Positions 9,045 through 18,156 of a stretch of DNA of 64,000 nucleotides are shown here, piece after piece. How positions within the stretch are numbered: the stretch's first letter is position 1; each line of letters begins with the position of its first letter. The DNA comes from JBBBNV01 sp037137075. Lineage in GTDB: Bacteria > Bacillota > Bacilli > Paenibacillales > NBRC-103111. Below the pieces are notes generated by a model. That model had not been told where the DNA came from and did not search any database. It worked only from the letters and a program-made list of their open reading frames with translations. Location of the stretch: positions 1 to 64,000 of the forward strand of contig NZ_JBBBNV010000004.1 of the NCBI RefSeq assembly GCF_037137075.1, in the 5' to 3' direction. A program made the translations under genes and the position numbers.

Positions 9045-9770
9045 ATGAATCGCTACGCGAAACCCGGAAAGCTCCTATGGATTGCGGCCGGCTTAACCGG
9101 CTGCCTGCTGCTGACCCAAACCGGTTGTCAAACGGGCATGAATGCCAAGAGCCAGTATAATGCCAAGCAAATGGAACGACAAAGCGCCAATGATCCGGCC
9201 TTAAATGATACCCGGCTGGGCACGGAGCGTATGAAAAGCTTAAATTCACGTTTTCTGGGCCCAAATGAGATGAACGGCGGGCCAGGGCTGACATCACCTT
9301 ACGGCGGAGCCGGACCGCGGATGGATGACGGTACGGTGAACCAGGCGGGGTACAGCACCGGTACAACAGGACACGGCCTGTACATGCAGATGAATCCGAA
9401 TGATGCGGCAGACCTGAGCAAGCGGATTTCCGATGCGATCGTAGGCATGAACCAGGTGCATTCGGCAAACGTGCTGCTGGCTGGAGATGATGCCTATGTC
9501 GGAGTGGGGCAGAAGACGGATGGCGCTGCGGCGAACCCGCAAGGCGGAGTGACCCCGGTGGGGGATGTTACGCCGGAGGTGAAGGACGCGATTGCAGCCA
9601 AGGTGCGGGAGCTGGCCCCCGGCGTGAAAAATGTATATGTCTCGGCAAACGCCGATTTCGTTGACCGGGTACGTACTTATGCGGAGCATGTCAAGCAGGG
9701 CCATCCGGTGCAAGGCTTCATGCAGGAGCTGGGCACTATGGTGCAGCGCCTGTTCCCAAGCAAGCATTAA
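9045..9770 (+). CDS. YhcN/YlaJ family sporulation lipoprotein
   Basis: This is a 241-residue lipoprotein. A basic start, a hydrophobic stretch and the lipobox LTQTGC (lipidated Cys near residue 28) indicate membrane anchoring after signal peptidase II cleavage. The C-terminal half has the YhcN/YlaJ pattern (HSANVLLAGDDAYVGV, VKDAIAAKVRELAPGVKNVYVS, FVDRVRTYAE). Family members are made in the forespore and associate with the inner spore membrane. The start is ATG 9045 with GGAAGGGGAAG upstream. A 13-bp tandem repeat begins within its last codons. The product is well supported; its exact role in germination is not established. Confidence 0.85.
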   Translation: MNRYAKPGKLLWIAAGLTGCLLLTQTGCQTGMNAKSQYNAKQMERQSANDPALNDTRLGTERMKSLNSRFLGPNEMNGGPGLTSPYGGAGPRMDDGTVNQAGYSTGTTGHGLYMQMNPNDAADLSKRISDAIVGMNQVHSANVLLAGDDAYVGVGQKTDGAAANPQGGVTPVGDVTPEVKDAIAAKVRELAPGVKNVYVSANADFVDRVRTYAEHVKQGHPVQGFMQELGTMVQRLFPSKH

Positions 9771-9842
9771 AGCAATGCATTAAAGCAATGCATTAAAGCA
9801 ATGCATTAAAGCAATGCATTAAAGCAATGCATTAAAGCAATG
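9765..9842. repeat. 13-bp tandem repeat, six perfect copies
   Basis: The unit CATTAAAGCAATG is repeated six times without error at 9765-9842. The array starts inside the penultimate codon of the lipoprotein gene, so the stop codon itself belongs to the first copy. With a 13-bp unit, TAA falls in all three frames in turn. A further partial copy (CAATGCATT) follows. Confidence 0.97.
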
Positions 9843-9920
9843 CAATGCATTCCAAACCGACGCTTGCATCCCCATTCCTGAGCTTTAGCCCTGCGGGTTG
9901 AAATGACCTGCTTGATCGTT

Positions 9921-9980
9921 AAAAAACAGCCTCTCCGCGAGCAACAATGCCGTTTGCCGGCGCGGAAGGCTGTTTTTCTT
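9921..9980 (+). terminator. Bidirectional rho-independent terminator
   Basis: AAAAACAGCCT-TCCGCG on the left pairs with CGCGGAAGGCTGTTTTT on the right, with one bulged base. The A run on one side and T run on the other let it work both ways. It separates the lipoprotein gene from the DUF4272 gene that converges on it. Confidence 0.85.
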
Positions 9981-10049
9981 TATGAATAATGAGCATGTAT
10001 TTTTGTCATCGGAATACTACATTCTAAGGCATGCAGTGTTTATTAACGG

Positions 10050-11228
10050 TTATGTATCTGTGCGGACGTCGTCCCATTCAGCGCTTAAATAGCGGATGAG
10101 CCAGTTTAAGGCCCGGTGCCGCTCGGCGACGACTCCGTCGTTCAGGCCGCCGGGGGATGGCTGGTTGTTCAGCCGGCCGTTGACGCAGGCCCAGTGGTAG
10201 CGGTAAATCAGGTCGGCCTCATCGAGAATTTCCTCTGTTGATCGGACGACCGCCTGTTCACAGAAGGTTTTGTAATCTCCGGCCTGCTGCAGAAGGCGTA
10301 TGGCAGCCTGAGCATCGCACATCTCAGCCGGAAAGTCCAATTCCTGCACATACCCGAGCGCCCACAGCAGAACCCAAAACCCCTCGTATCTCCATACAAA
10401 CTGAATGATATCCGCCCGATCCGGGCTATCGCTTTGCAGGAAGCGCAGCTCCTGGCTTGTAAAAAACGATAGTGAACCGTACTGCGCGATATCCTGGCGC
10501 GTGTATTCCTGCTCTTGCTGGATATCTCCGTTGTCGGCCAGACTGCCCGCATACAGGGAGACGATCCCGAGGGCGACGGCCCGCTGCGCAATGCCTTCCT
10601 TGGAGCGGATGACGGCGTCCTCCGTTCCCACAATGGCCGGCAAATGCTCGTTGACCGGGATACCCTGGCTGCGGAGCAGCTGCACCGTCTTATTCTTCCG
10701 GTCTTCCCCGGAGCGGGTCAGCTTTTTTTGCGCCTCAGGCAGCTCTGTCGTGACATCCGGCCGGAAATCGGTGAGCTCCGAATGCCCCTTGTCATCCAAA
10801 ATGAGCTTTCCCCGGTGATCCAGCATCGTTCCCGGCGCGATAAACAGCATACCGTGAAGCTGTGCAGCCATTTCCAGCAGTCTGTCAAAGGTGCGCTCAT
10901 CCATGTCTTTGGTGGACAAAATGCCGACAGCCGCGTTCAACGCCGAAATTTGCATGAGCAGCTTTTGCTGAACTGCCTGATGCTTCGTCCGGATTTCATC
11001 ATAATAGGTGAACATTCCGTCAATCATCGTTTCAAATGCTTTGGGATCGCTGTCCCGGGTTCTCAGTGAAAACTTGAGCGTTTGCCTGCTGAACCATTTT
11101 TTGTCGGTTACGGTGACTTGCAGCCCATCCTCAGCGGTTTCCACTTGTTTATCGTCGAAAGCATCTAAAATGGCGGCTATAATTTTGGAATAGTCATGAA
11201 TGGATACATATAGCGTATAATGCTTCAT
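10050..11228 (-). CDS. DUF4272 domain-containing protein
   Basis: A 392-residue cytoplasmic protein with no signal peptide or membrane segment. The C-terminal part (from about residue 185) has the features I associate with DUF4272: FWVLLWALGYVQELDFP, YRYHWACVNGRL, and GVVAERHRALNWLIRY near the end. The N-terminal part is an extra, uncharacterised region. The function is unknown. The start is ATG with GAGGTG seven bases upstream. It lies 33 bases after ktrB on the same strand and is probably cotranscribed, although no link between DUF4272 and potassium uptake is known to me. Confidence 0.75.
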   Translation of the reverse strand: MKHYTLYVSIHDYSKIIAAILDAFDDKQVETAEDGLQVTVTDKKWFSRQTLKFSLRTRDSDPKAFETMIDGMFTYYDEIRTKHQAVQQKLLMQISALNAAVGILSTKDMDERTFDRLLEMAAQLHGMLFIAPGTMLDHRGKLILDDKGHSELTDFRPDVTTELPEAQKKLTRSGEDRKNKTVQLLRSQGIPVNEHLPAIVGTEDAVIRSKEGIAQRAVALGIVSLYAGSLADNGDIQQEQEYTRQDIAQYGSLSFFTSQELRFLQSDSPDRADIIQFVWRYEGFWVLLWALGYVQELDFPAEMCDAQAAIRLLQQAGDYKTFCEQAVVRSTEEILDEADLIYRYHWACVNGRLNNQPSPGGLNDGVVAERHRALNWLIRYLSAEWDDVRTDT

Positions 11229-11261
11229 CGTTAGTCACCTCAAGGCGTGGTATGAATGGAA

Positions 11262-12596
11262 TCAGCCGATAATCATGCTTCCCTCCGGATAGCGGTACAG
11301 CTCCTTTTTCGGCTTGGGCTGCAGCGCGAGAGCAAGCGTTACGAGGCCGATCCGGCCAATAAACATCATGGCGATAATAATCATTTTTCCGGCAAGCGTC
11401 AACTGGGCGGTCAGCCCCATGCTCAGGCCAACGGTCCCGAAGGCGGAAGCGGCCTCAAACAGCAGCATCAGGAAGTGCTGATCCTGCACCACGGAAAGCA
11501 GCATGGCGGCAATGACGAGCAGGAACACGCCGATCATCGTGTGCATGACCGCACGGTGAATGTCGCCGGACGGAATGCGGTATCGCAGCAGGACGACATC
11601 CTGCTTGCCGCGCAGCATGGAGAGCAGGGCGCCGATAAGAATAGCGAAGGTGGTAATTTTGATACCGCCCCCGGTAGAGCCCGGAGCCGAGCCGATAAAC
11701 ATCATGATAATCATGAAAAATTGCGTCGCCTCCCGCAGCCCGGCGATATCGATCGTGTTCACTCCCCCGGAGCGGAGCGATACGGATTGGAACAGCGCCG
11801 CAAGCAGCTTCGTATCCAGACCCAGCGGCCCCAGCGTAGCCTTGTTCGTAGATTCAAAAATAAAAATAACGATAGCCCCTATAACCGTGAGAAGTCCTGT
11901 CATATACAGGACGATTTTGCTGTGGAGGGACAATCTGCGGGTTTTCGGGTATTCAATCAGCTCGGAAATGACGATAAATCCGATCCCGCCAAACAGAATC
12001 AGCAGCATGGACACCACATTGATGACGGGATCGTTGACGTAGGGCTGAAGCCCGCCCAGCAGCTCGATCCCGGCGTTATTGAATAGCGATACGGCGTGAA
12101 AAAGGCCGAAATACACGGCTTGTCCCCAAGGCATCTCCAATGACCACCGTAAGGCGAAGCATACAGCGGCCGCTCCTTCGAACGTAATCGAATACAGGAA
12201 CACTCGAATAATAAGACGTAAAATGCCCTCCATGTGTTCCTGATTGAGCGATTCTTTGAGAATCAGCCGCTCCTGCAGCGAGATCCGCTTTTTTACGGCC
12301 AGCAATATCCAGGTAATGGTTGTCATAAAGCCGAGCCCGCCGAGCTGTACCATCGCCAGCAAGACGATTTCCCCGAACAGCGAAAATTGCGTGCTCGTAT
12401 CCACGACGGACAGTCCCGTCACACAGGTCGCCGAGGTGGCCATAAACAGGGCGTCAATAACATGGAGCGGCTGCCCGCTCGCGGCTGCCTCCGGCAAGGA
12501 AAGCAGCACGGTGCCGATGAAGATAATAATCAGGAAGCCGGCGGCCAGCACGCGCGGCGGAGTAAGCTTCACCCTGTTCAATAAATATCGCAGCAT
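11262..12596 (-). CDS. ktrB: Ktr/Trk potassium uptake channel subunit KtrB
   Basis: This is an integral membrane potassium-translocating subunit of the TrkH/KtrB superfamily (444 residues). The four P-loop filter regions are visible: TSATCVTGLSV, FNNAGIELL, VSLRSGGVNT and SAFGTVGLS. Each has the expected central Gly, and they alternate with hydrophobic segments. KtrB normally works as a dimer on a cytoplasmic KtrA octameric ring that senses ATP/ADP and c-di-AMP. No ktrA gene is adjacent, so the partner must be encoded elsewhere. The start is ATG with AGGGG upstream. The downstream DUF4272 gene probably shares the transcript. Confidence 0.92.
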   Translation of the reverse strand: MLRYLLNRVKLTPPRVLAAGFLIIIFIGTVLLSLPEAAASGQPLHVIDALFMATSATCVTGLSVVDTSTQFSLFGEIVLLAMVQLGGLGFMTTITWILLAVKKRISLQERLILKESLNQEHMEGILRLIIRVFLYSITFEGAAAVCFALRWSLEMPWGQAVYFGLFHAVSLFNNAGIELLGGLQPYVNDPVINVVSMLLILFGGIGFIVISELIEYPKTRRLSLHSKIVLYMTGLLTVIGAIVIFIFESTNKATLGPLGLDTKLLAALFQSVSLRSGGVNTIDIAGLREATQFFMIIMMFIGSAPGSTGGGIKITTFAILIGALLSMLRGKQDVVLLRYRIPSGDIHRAVMHTMIGVFLLVIAAMLLSVVQDQHFLMLLFEAASAFGTVGLSMGLTAQLTLAGKMIIIAMMFIGRIGLVTLALALQPKPKKELYRYPEGSMIIG

Positions 12597-13211
12597 CTGT
12601 CAATCCCCTGTTTCTTTGATGTCGTTGTCGAACGGTGTGGAATGATTTTCTACATTGTACTATAAATCAGAGCTTTTTTGGCGAAAATCGCCACACCCGC
12701 CAATATACAAGAGACAAAGCTCCGAATGAAACGTTGTAAGCGCAATATTAAGAGCAAAAGCAACGTAGTCCGTCAAGAACAAATACCGGGTCCAGCGAAT
12801 CCCGGTCGTTGCAAAGCAGCGAGGCTCGGATGCGGCCCGAGGCGGCTGGGTTACGGCGGCGACCGGTCTATGATGCAGTTTGCATTCGGGATGGAATCCG
12901 GGCATGACCATGCCCCGGCTTTTGGTAGATTGTTACCATTTTGACCTGCTGCACGGCAAATATGCATGGTATCAAGGAGCCAATAACCCCCAGTAGAGCA
13001 TATGTATTCTGCCGGACGATCACTGCTTAGAGTTGCCGTCACGGCGGTCCGGCGTATGGCCTTAGCCGTCACACGCCGCCGGGGGGATACCGAATGCAGT
13101 CCATTCGCCCGTTTCCTGCCTCCGGCCGCTTGCAGGCAAAAATCGGGACAGCCAAGCGGGGCATGCTGTGCTATACTAGAAGAAAAGGGATACGGAAAGA
13201 AGGGTCTTGCA
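12597..13211. other. Divergent intergenic region, no gene seen
   Basis: About 615 bases lie between ktrB (minus) and chrA (plus). A long in-frame extension upstream of chrA and several opposing frames have unlikely compositions. TATACT near 13172 may be the -10 of the chrA promoter. I did not recognise a c-di-AMP riboswitch (ydaO type) before ktrB, although such switches often precede potassium genes. Confidence 0.4.
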
Positions 13212-13874
13212 GTGAAGGGGACGACACTTGTTACTGCCAAAAAGCTGTTTAACATCTGGATGTCGTTTGTCCGTATTAGCCCGGCCACATTCGGCGGAGG
13301 CTATGCGATGATTCCGGTGCTGGAGCGGGAAATGACAATGAAGCGCAAATGGATGAAGCCGGAGGAGATGGGGGATGTCATTTCTGTTGCGGGCGCAGCC
13401 CCGGGCGGAATTGCCGTCAACGCCGCCGCATTTATCGGCTTCCGGCTGGGCGGCTTGCCGGGCGCGATGATTGCTGTTTTCGGTATCACGCTGCCGACAT
13501 TTCTTATTGTTCTGGCGCTGAGCATCGGATTCGTCGCATTCGGGGAGAACCCCAAAATCGCTGCCGCCTTTGAAGCCATTCGCGCGGCGGTGGCTGCGAT
13601 GATCGTACTTGCTGCGATTCGTATTGCCCGAACGGCGCTGCTGGATGTGTCCACCTGCATTACAGCTGCGCTGGCGGTGGCGCTGCTGCTGTTTGCCCAT
13701 GTGCATCCGATGATGCTGATGCTGTCCGGGCTTGCGGTGGGGATTGCGCTGGTGCATCTTAAGGAGCGGCTCGGCTTCCGGGTGAAGCTGAGCAGAGACG
13801 GGCAGACCGGCCATATGGCGGATGACGGAATCGTTTATAAGTATAAGGACTATTTTTACGGAGACGGCATCTGA
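13212..13874 (+). CDS. Chromate transporter family protein, single-domain ChrA
   Basis: A 220-residue membrane protein of the CHR family, matching one half of classic ChrA. Signature residues are FGGGYAMIPVLEREM and the AAPGGIAVNAAAFIG segment, followed by GFRLGGLPGA and several hydrophobic helices. The start is GTG 13212 with GAAGGG about eight bases upstream; the longer frame to 13002 has a non-protein-like N-terminus. Short CHR proteins usually occur as tandem pairs in which both halves are needed for chromate efflux, but no second copy follows. The last 30 residues are hydrophilic and end KYKDYFYGDGI. The substrate is inferred from the family only. Confidence 0.82.
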   Translation: MKGTTLVTAKKLFNIWMSFVRISPATFGGGYAMIPVLEREMTMKRKWMKPEEMGDVISVAGAAPGGIAVNAAAFIGFRLGGLPGAMIAVFGITLPTFLIVLALSIGFVAFGENPKIAAAFEAIRAAVAAMIVLAAIRIARTALLDVSTCITAALAVALLLFAHVHPMMLMLSGLAVGIALVHLKERLGFRVKLSRDGQTGHMADDGIVYKYKDYFYGDGI

Positions 13875-13935
13875 GGGTTGAACCTTACAGATGAAGAGGA
13901 AGCAAAGCAAGAGCGGCTTACACTAATCAACGGCG

Positions 13936-13982
13936 GCCCACCTGTACCAGGTGGAGCTGCTGTTGCTGCTTTTGTGAAGTTT
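13936..13982 (+). terminator. Possible terminator after chrA
   Basis: CCACCT (13938-13943) and AGGTGG (13949-13954) form a six-base hairpin with a five-base loop, extendable by weaker pairs. The T tract is short and distant, so termination is uncertain. Confidence 0.35.
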
Positions 13983-14049
13983 TTCTTACAATCCGGCGAA
14001 GAGCCGTCATGATACACAATAAACATCCGAAGGGAGACAGGCTTGGACT

Positions 14050-15249
14050 ATGCAATCTCCACCATCCGGTTACCGGATCCCGTTATTTTGTGCCGTCACG
14101 TTGTTATTTTGGTTTTCTATGTACACCTGTGTGCCGATATTGACCGCCTATGTGATGGACCTCGGAGCGTCGGGCCAGATGGCGGGTCTCATTGTCGGCA
14201 TGTACGGACTTAGCCAAATGCTGCTGCGCATCCCGGTTGGCGTCGTATCCGATCGCATACATAAGCGTAAACTGTTCATTATTCTGGGTATGGTGTTCTC
14301 GGTTGTTGCCGGAGCCGGCATTTTACTGTCGCAGGATTTGAATTGGATTTTATTGTTGCGGATTATTGCTGGCGCGGCGGCAGCGACCTGGGTCGATTTC
14401 ACCATATTATTTGCCAGCTACTATGCGGTAAACGACACGACTCGGGCCATGGGCACGATAACTGTCTACAATTCCCTCGGCCAAATGCTGGGCATTCTGT
14501 GCGGCGGCTGGTTCGCAGAGCGCTACGGATGGGAGAGCGCGTTTCTGATCGGAGCGGCGGTAGGTATAATCGGCATGATCGGAGCGTTTTTCATTGTGGA
14601 AAAATTCGAGGAAGGCGCGCAGAAATTAACTGTAAAGGGGTTTGTACAAGTTTCGCAGGACCGGACCCTGCTGACGGTGTCCTTTCTGGCGATTTTGTTT
14701 CAGCTGCTGATGTTCGCCACCGTATTCGGGTTTACCCCTGTGTATGCGCAAGCGCTCGGCGCGACGAAGCTGGAGATGGGGCTTCTGACCTTTTTCTCCA
14801 CACTGCCGACGGCGCTGGCTTCGTGGATTGGGGGTGCGGTGCTGGCCCGCAGGCTGGGCGAACGAAAGGTGATCGTGCTTGGATTTGTGCTTAGCGGCGT
14901 ATTTACCCTGCTGATTCCCGTTACCGGCTCGTTATGGCTGCTTATTGCAACGCAGGCTGTCGCCGGCTTCGGCCGCGGCTTTACGACACCGGTGCTGATG
15001 TCGCTCAGCATTAAGCATATGGACTCCGGCCGGCGGGCAACCGCGATGGGCTTCTACCAGGCGATCTACGGGCTTGGGATGTTCGCGGGGCCGCTTGTCA
15101 TGGGGCTGGCCGGAGATTTATTAACGCTGCGGGACGGATTTCTGCTGGTAGGCACCCTTGGCTGTGTCACGGCTGCGCTTAGTTTCTTTATGCTCAAGAT
15201 AACAGCCCCGTCCCGTCCGACTGCTCTTGAAGAATCCCCACATGGTTAA
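14050..15249 (+). CDS. Major facilitator superfamily transporter
   Basis: A 399-residue membrane protein with about twelve hydrophobic segments and the MFS loop 2-3 motif in the form GVVSDRIHKRK. A second such motif appears around GGAVLARRLGERK. The substrate cannot be read from the sequence; the shape fits drug or small-molecule efflux of the 12-TM class. The start is ATG 14050 with AGGGAG upstream. It is preceded by the ChrA-like gene on the same strand (175-base gap) and converges on the next gene. Confidence 0.85.
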   Translation: MQSPPSGYRIPLFCAVTLLFWFSMYTCVPILTAYVMDLGASGQMAGLIVGMYGLSQMLLRIPVGVVSDRIHKRKLFIILGMVFSVVAGAGILLSQDLNWILLLRIIAGAAAATWVDFTILFASYYAVNDTTRAMGTITVYNSLGQMLGILCGGWFAERYGWESAFLIGAAVGIIGMIGAFFIVEKFEEGAQKLTVKGFVQVSQDRTLLTVSFLAILFQLLMFATVFGFTPVYAQALGATKLEMGLLTFFSTLPTALASWIGGAVLARRLGERKVIVLGFVLSGVFTLLIPVTGSLWLLIATQAVAGFGRGFTTPVLMSLSIKHMDSGRRATAMGFYQAIYGLGMFAGPLVMGLAGDLLTLRDGFLLVGTLGCVTAALSFFMLKITAPSRPTALEESPHG

Positions 15250-15335
15250 TCAAGATGTCGAAGCACCCGGTTTGGCGTATTCTCCCGTCCGCGGCTTTCT
15301 TCATGCTTTGGCTGCTGGACACATTCCCCGGATTT

Positions 15336-16346
15336 TTAAATAAACGGCCTGCGGTCTACCGCCAGCTGCAAAGGGCGATCGGTCTGAACCAGCTCCGGCA
15401 GCCACTGCTGGATCGCGGCCAGTCCGCTGATGGCTCCGCACAAGGAGTGCAGGTCGGGCAAGGGCTCCTCCGGCTTGGCACCAAGCCGATCGATATAAGC
15501 GAGGAACGGCTTGACGGTTTGGACCATTGCCGCCCGGCATTCTTCAAGCCGATGATCCGTTTGCCGCATAGCGCTGCCGATGGTGTATATCCAGTCCACC
15601 TCGAAGTAGGACAGTGCTTCCGGGTTATAATCGAGAGCGTTTTGCTTATAAAGGAAAAGCGCCGTATCCAGCAGCTTCTCCGGGTAGCGGAGCGGCTTTT
15701 TGCGGTAATTTTGATTAAACAAGTAATGAAAGCTGCCTGCAAGATGGTGGAAAATCGGAGCGCCTAGCGGCGCAAATGCCTCGTCCGCGACGCAGCCTTT
15801 GCGCCACAAGCCGGTTTGCGGATCGGCATTGTCCCACAGCCAGCGGAAATAAGCCTCCTCCCATGCGGGAGACGCAGCGCCGGACAGCACCATGCAGGCG
15901 TAAATTCCTGCTCCCAGATGAGACTCGGACCAGGGCTTGTTCACCCAGTCCAGTCCGTTTAAGAAGCTGGAGAGCTGCGCCGGGTCCTGCAAGGGCACCA
16001 GTTTTGTCAATGGGTGGGCAGCTGCTGCATCGAACAGCTCCAGCGCCGACAAGGCAAACGCCGTGCTATGGATTTCATGGTGCTTTTGTCCGCGGAACAT
16101 GCCGGTCGCCGGTTCCTGATAGCCCTGCAGGTTCAGAATCCATCCTGTCCGTTCCTCGGGATCGCGGGGCAGCTCATCCATGGTGTACAAAATGATGGCG
16201 GCATCCGCCGTTCCATACACGTCTGTCCAACGCTCCTCGTCCTTCGCGGAGACGGGCAAATAACGCGCGTACGTTCCGCAGCCCTCCAGCCGGTGTGCTT
16301 GCAGCGTGCTTCGGATTCGTTCCATAAACGGACCGATGTGTGTCAT
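15336..16346 (-). CDS. Uncharacterised protein, probable alpha/alpha-toroid (prenyltransferase/squalene-cyclase-like) fold
   Basis: A 336-residue soluble protein. It has repeated helical segments with aromatic-rich turns (DVYGTADAAIILYTMDELP, GYQEPATGMFRG, STAFALSALELF, LWDNADPQTGLWRKG). These resemble the six-hairpin or terpenoid-cyclase-like toroid seen in glycoside hydrolases and squalene cyclases. GLWRKG and GMFRG look like QW-type repeat units. I cannot assign an enzyme activity. It has no signal peptide. The start is ATG with GGGAGAGG upstream. It faces the MFS gene tail to tail, with no clear terminator between. Confidence 0.5.
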   Translation of the reverse strand: MTHIGPFMERIRSTLQAHRLEGCGTYARYLPVSAKDEERWTDVYGTADAAIILYTMDELPRDPEERTGWILNLQGYQEPATGMFRGQKHHEIHSTAFALSALELFDAAAAHPLTKLVPLQDPAQLSSFLNGLDWVNKPWSESHLGAGIYACMVLSGAASPAWEEAYFRWLWDNADPQTGLWRKGCVADEAFAPLGAPIFHHLAGSFHYLFNQNYRKKPLRYPEKLLDTALFLYKQNALDYNPEALSYFEVDWIYTIGSAMRQTDHRLEECRAAMVQTVKPFLAYIDRLGAKPEEPLPDLHSLCGAISGLAAIQQWLPELVQTDRPLQLAVDRRPFI

Positions 16347-16504
16347 ATGGCCTCTCCCTTTTTGTCAAAAAGTCGGATGTATATGTTCATTGTACCCGCC
16401 GCATAGAAGGCAAGCCTATGTCAGCAGGAGTGAATTATATGGCATCATGTCCGCAGATCCCTGTATCGGGCTGCGTAAGGACAGGCTTGCCGGCAAATAA
16501 ATTG

Positions 16505-16545
16505 TGAAACGAAACCGAACCTTTTCTTCCTTTCGGACCAATATA
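16505..16545 (+). promoter_or_regulatory. Possible ECF-type promoter of the sigma factor operon
   Basis: TGAAAC (16505) and the overlapping GAAACC (16511-16516) precede CGGACC (16534-16539) with a 17-base spacer after the latter. This resembles the AAC / CGT layout of extracytoplasmic-function sigma promoters, which are usually autoregulated. The match is imperfect in the -10 region. Confidence 0.3.
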
Positions 16546-16576
16546 GAGTGACAAACCAAGAGAGGGGGCTGGAAGG

Positions 16577-17161
16577 TTGACGGAAGCGCAAATACAGGAA
16601 TGGGTTGCGGGCATGCTTCAGGGCAATCAGGAAGCTTACCGCTGCATGTATGAAGCGACCAAGGAACGGGTGTACCGGACTGTGGTGCTGCTCATCGGCA
16701 GCAAGCAGGATGCGCCGGATGTGGTCAGCGAGGTGTATGCGGAGCTGTTTAAATCCATAGGCTCCTACCGGCCGGATCGGCCGTTTCAGGCTTGGCTGAC
16801 CGGGATTGTCATCCGGCAGACGCGAAGCTGGAACCGCAGGCTGTGGCGCAAATTTAGAATTGCGCAGCGCAGCCGGGACCTTGAAGCAATGGAAGCGGCG
16901 CCGAATTCCGAAGAGGTGCTGCTGAGGCGGGAGCGCCGGCTGGAGATAGCCGATTTTGTACACCGGCTGTCCTTTAAGCTGAGAAGTGTCATTGTACTGC
17001 GTTACTATCAGGAGCAAACGTTTGAGGAAATCGCGGAGCTGCTCAGTATTCCGGTAGGGACTGTAAAATCGAGGCATCATGCCGCTCTGGAAAAGCTGCG
17101 TGGGTATGCGGAACGATCTGTTTCTCGACAGGTAAAGGAGGAATCGGCTCATGTCCATTGA
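16577..17161 (+). CDS. ECF-type RNA polymerase sigma factor
   Basis: A 194-residue sigma-70 family protein. Region 2 (about residues 12-85) includes the core-binding and -10-recognition helices around DAPDVVSEVYAELFKSIGSYRP. Region 4 (about 125-180) has the helix-turn-helix EEIAELLSIPVGTVKSRHH. Region 3 and region 1.1 are absent, which is diagnostic of the ECF group. The start is TTG 16577 behind AGAGGGGG. The stop overlaps the next gene by 11 bases, typical of translational coupling to an anti-sigma factor. The stimulus is unknown. Confidence 0.9.
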   Translation: MTEAQIQEWVAGMLQGNQEAYRCMYEATKERVYRTVVLLIGSKQDAPDVVSEVYAELFKSIGSYRPDRPFQAWLTGIVIRQTRSWNRRLWRKFRIAQRSRDLEAMEAAPNSEEVLLRRERRLEIADFVHRLSFKLRSVIVLRYYQEQTFEEIAELLSIPVGTVKSRHHAALEKLRGYAERSVSRQVKEESAHVH

Positions 17162-18122
17162 AAGTCAAGTAAAGCTGGGCTTGAAGCAGTATGCGGAGAC
17201 ATTACAATATCCGGACAAGCTGGACGCCGCAATCGGGGCGCTCATTACGGAGGGTTCACAGTCATCACAGCGGAGAATCGTTCTGCTGGCGCGAAGGCCG
17301 CTGCTGCGGATTGCGATTGTAGCGGTAAGCTTGTTCGTATTTACGGGAGCGGCCTACGCGTCAGGCTGGCTGTACTCGTTGTATTCGGGGAGCGTCTCGA
17401 TGCAGACAGCCGCTTCGGCGCAGCTCGATTTACCGGAGGATATACGAGCTGCTGTCCGGTCAAGCTGGGACGAAGTCCGTTCAGGGCTTCAACCGGGGGA
17501 ATCGGCATGGGTATATAACCGGCAGCTCGCTGACCGGAAGCTTCCTGGCGTCATCCTGATTACGAATCCGGAAGCATATCCGTCGCTTGCAGATTGGAAG
17601 CAGCATGTAAAAAGCAAGTATACAGCCATCAAAGTCCCGGCGATGCTGCCGGAAGGCTTTGTGTTTACGAGAGGGGAAATGCAGTCTCCAATCAGCGGAA
17701 CGCTTGATGTGGAGGCGGGGGAGCAAGCCCGCAAAGCGCTGGAGAAGAAAGCAATCGCCGGTGGACAGGGAATGGCCTGGCAGCATGCCGCCGTCGCTGT
17801 TCCCGAACAGCCGGGCCTACTGTACAGCAACGATCGGGGGGCACAAATCGAGCTGCGTTACCATCTGCTTCCTGTAGAGGACAAAGAGCTGCATGTGGAG
17901 CTGCAGCGGGGCGGCTCTGCAGCTGCAGAGAAAGTGAGCGTCTGGGGCCATGCAGCCTATTTTGTGTCGGAGAGCAGCAGCTTGCTTAGCGAAACCGGGC
18001 AAATGAAGGACCTCAGCTGGCTGGAGCAGGAAAGCGGCCGGACAATCATCTACACGCTGTCGAGCGCTTCACCGGACGTGAGCAAAGCCGATCTGCTGCT
18101 CATTGCAGAGCATATGGAGTAG
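17151..18122 (+). CDS. Membrane-anchored anti-sigma factor candidate
   Basis: A 323-residue protein with a short cytoplasmic N-terminus (about 60 residues), one membrane helix (about 62-80, RIAIVAVSLFVFTGAAYASG) and a large extracytoplasmic domain. The C-terminal part (about 165-320) resembles DUF4367-type domains found in anti-sigma and sporulation proteins (LPEGFVFTRGEMQ). No HXXXCXXC zinc anti-sigma motif is visible, so binding to the sigma factor is inferred from the overlapping gene order. The ribosome site AAAGGAGG precedes ATG 17151. Confidence 0.68.
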   Translation: MSIESQVKLGLKQYAETLQYPDKLDAAIGALITEGSQSSQRRIVLLARRPLLRIAIVAVSLFVFTGAAYASGWLYSLYSGSVSMQTAASAQLDLPEDIRAAVRSSWDEVRSGLQPGESAWVYNRQLADRKLPGVILITNPEAYPSLADWKQHVKSKYTAIKVPAMLPEGFVFTRGEMQSPISGTLDVEAGEQARKALEKKAIAGGQGMAWQHAAVAVPEQPGLLYSNDRGAQIELRYHLLPVEDKELHVELQRGGSAAAEKVSVWGHAAYFVSESSSLLSETGQMKDLSWLEQESGRTIIYTLSSASPDVSKADLLLIAEHME

Positions 18123-18156
18123 CACGAGTCCTGCGTCAAATCAAGAATATGCCTTT

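Noticed and set aside
9765..9842. CRISPR array
   Set aside because: Units are 13 bases, directly adjacent and without spacers, so this is a simple tandem repeat. The 8-bp array at 35743 fails for the same reason.
11256..12086. 276-codon plus-strand frame opposite ktrB
   Set aside because: It is an antisense shadow rich in His, Gln and Arg, with no start signal. KtrB filter motifs are clear on the minus strand.
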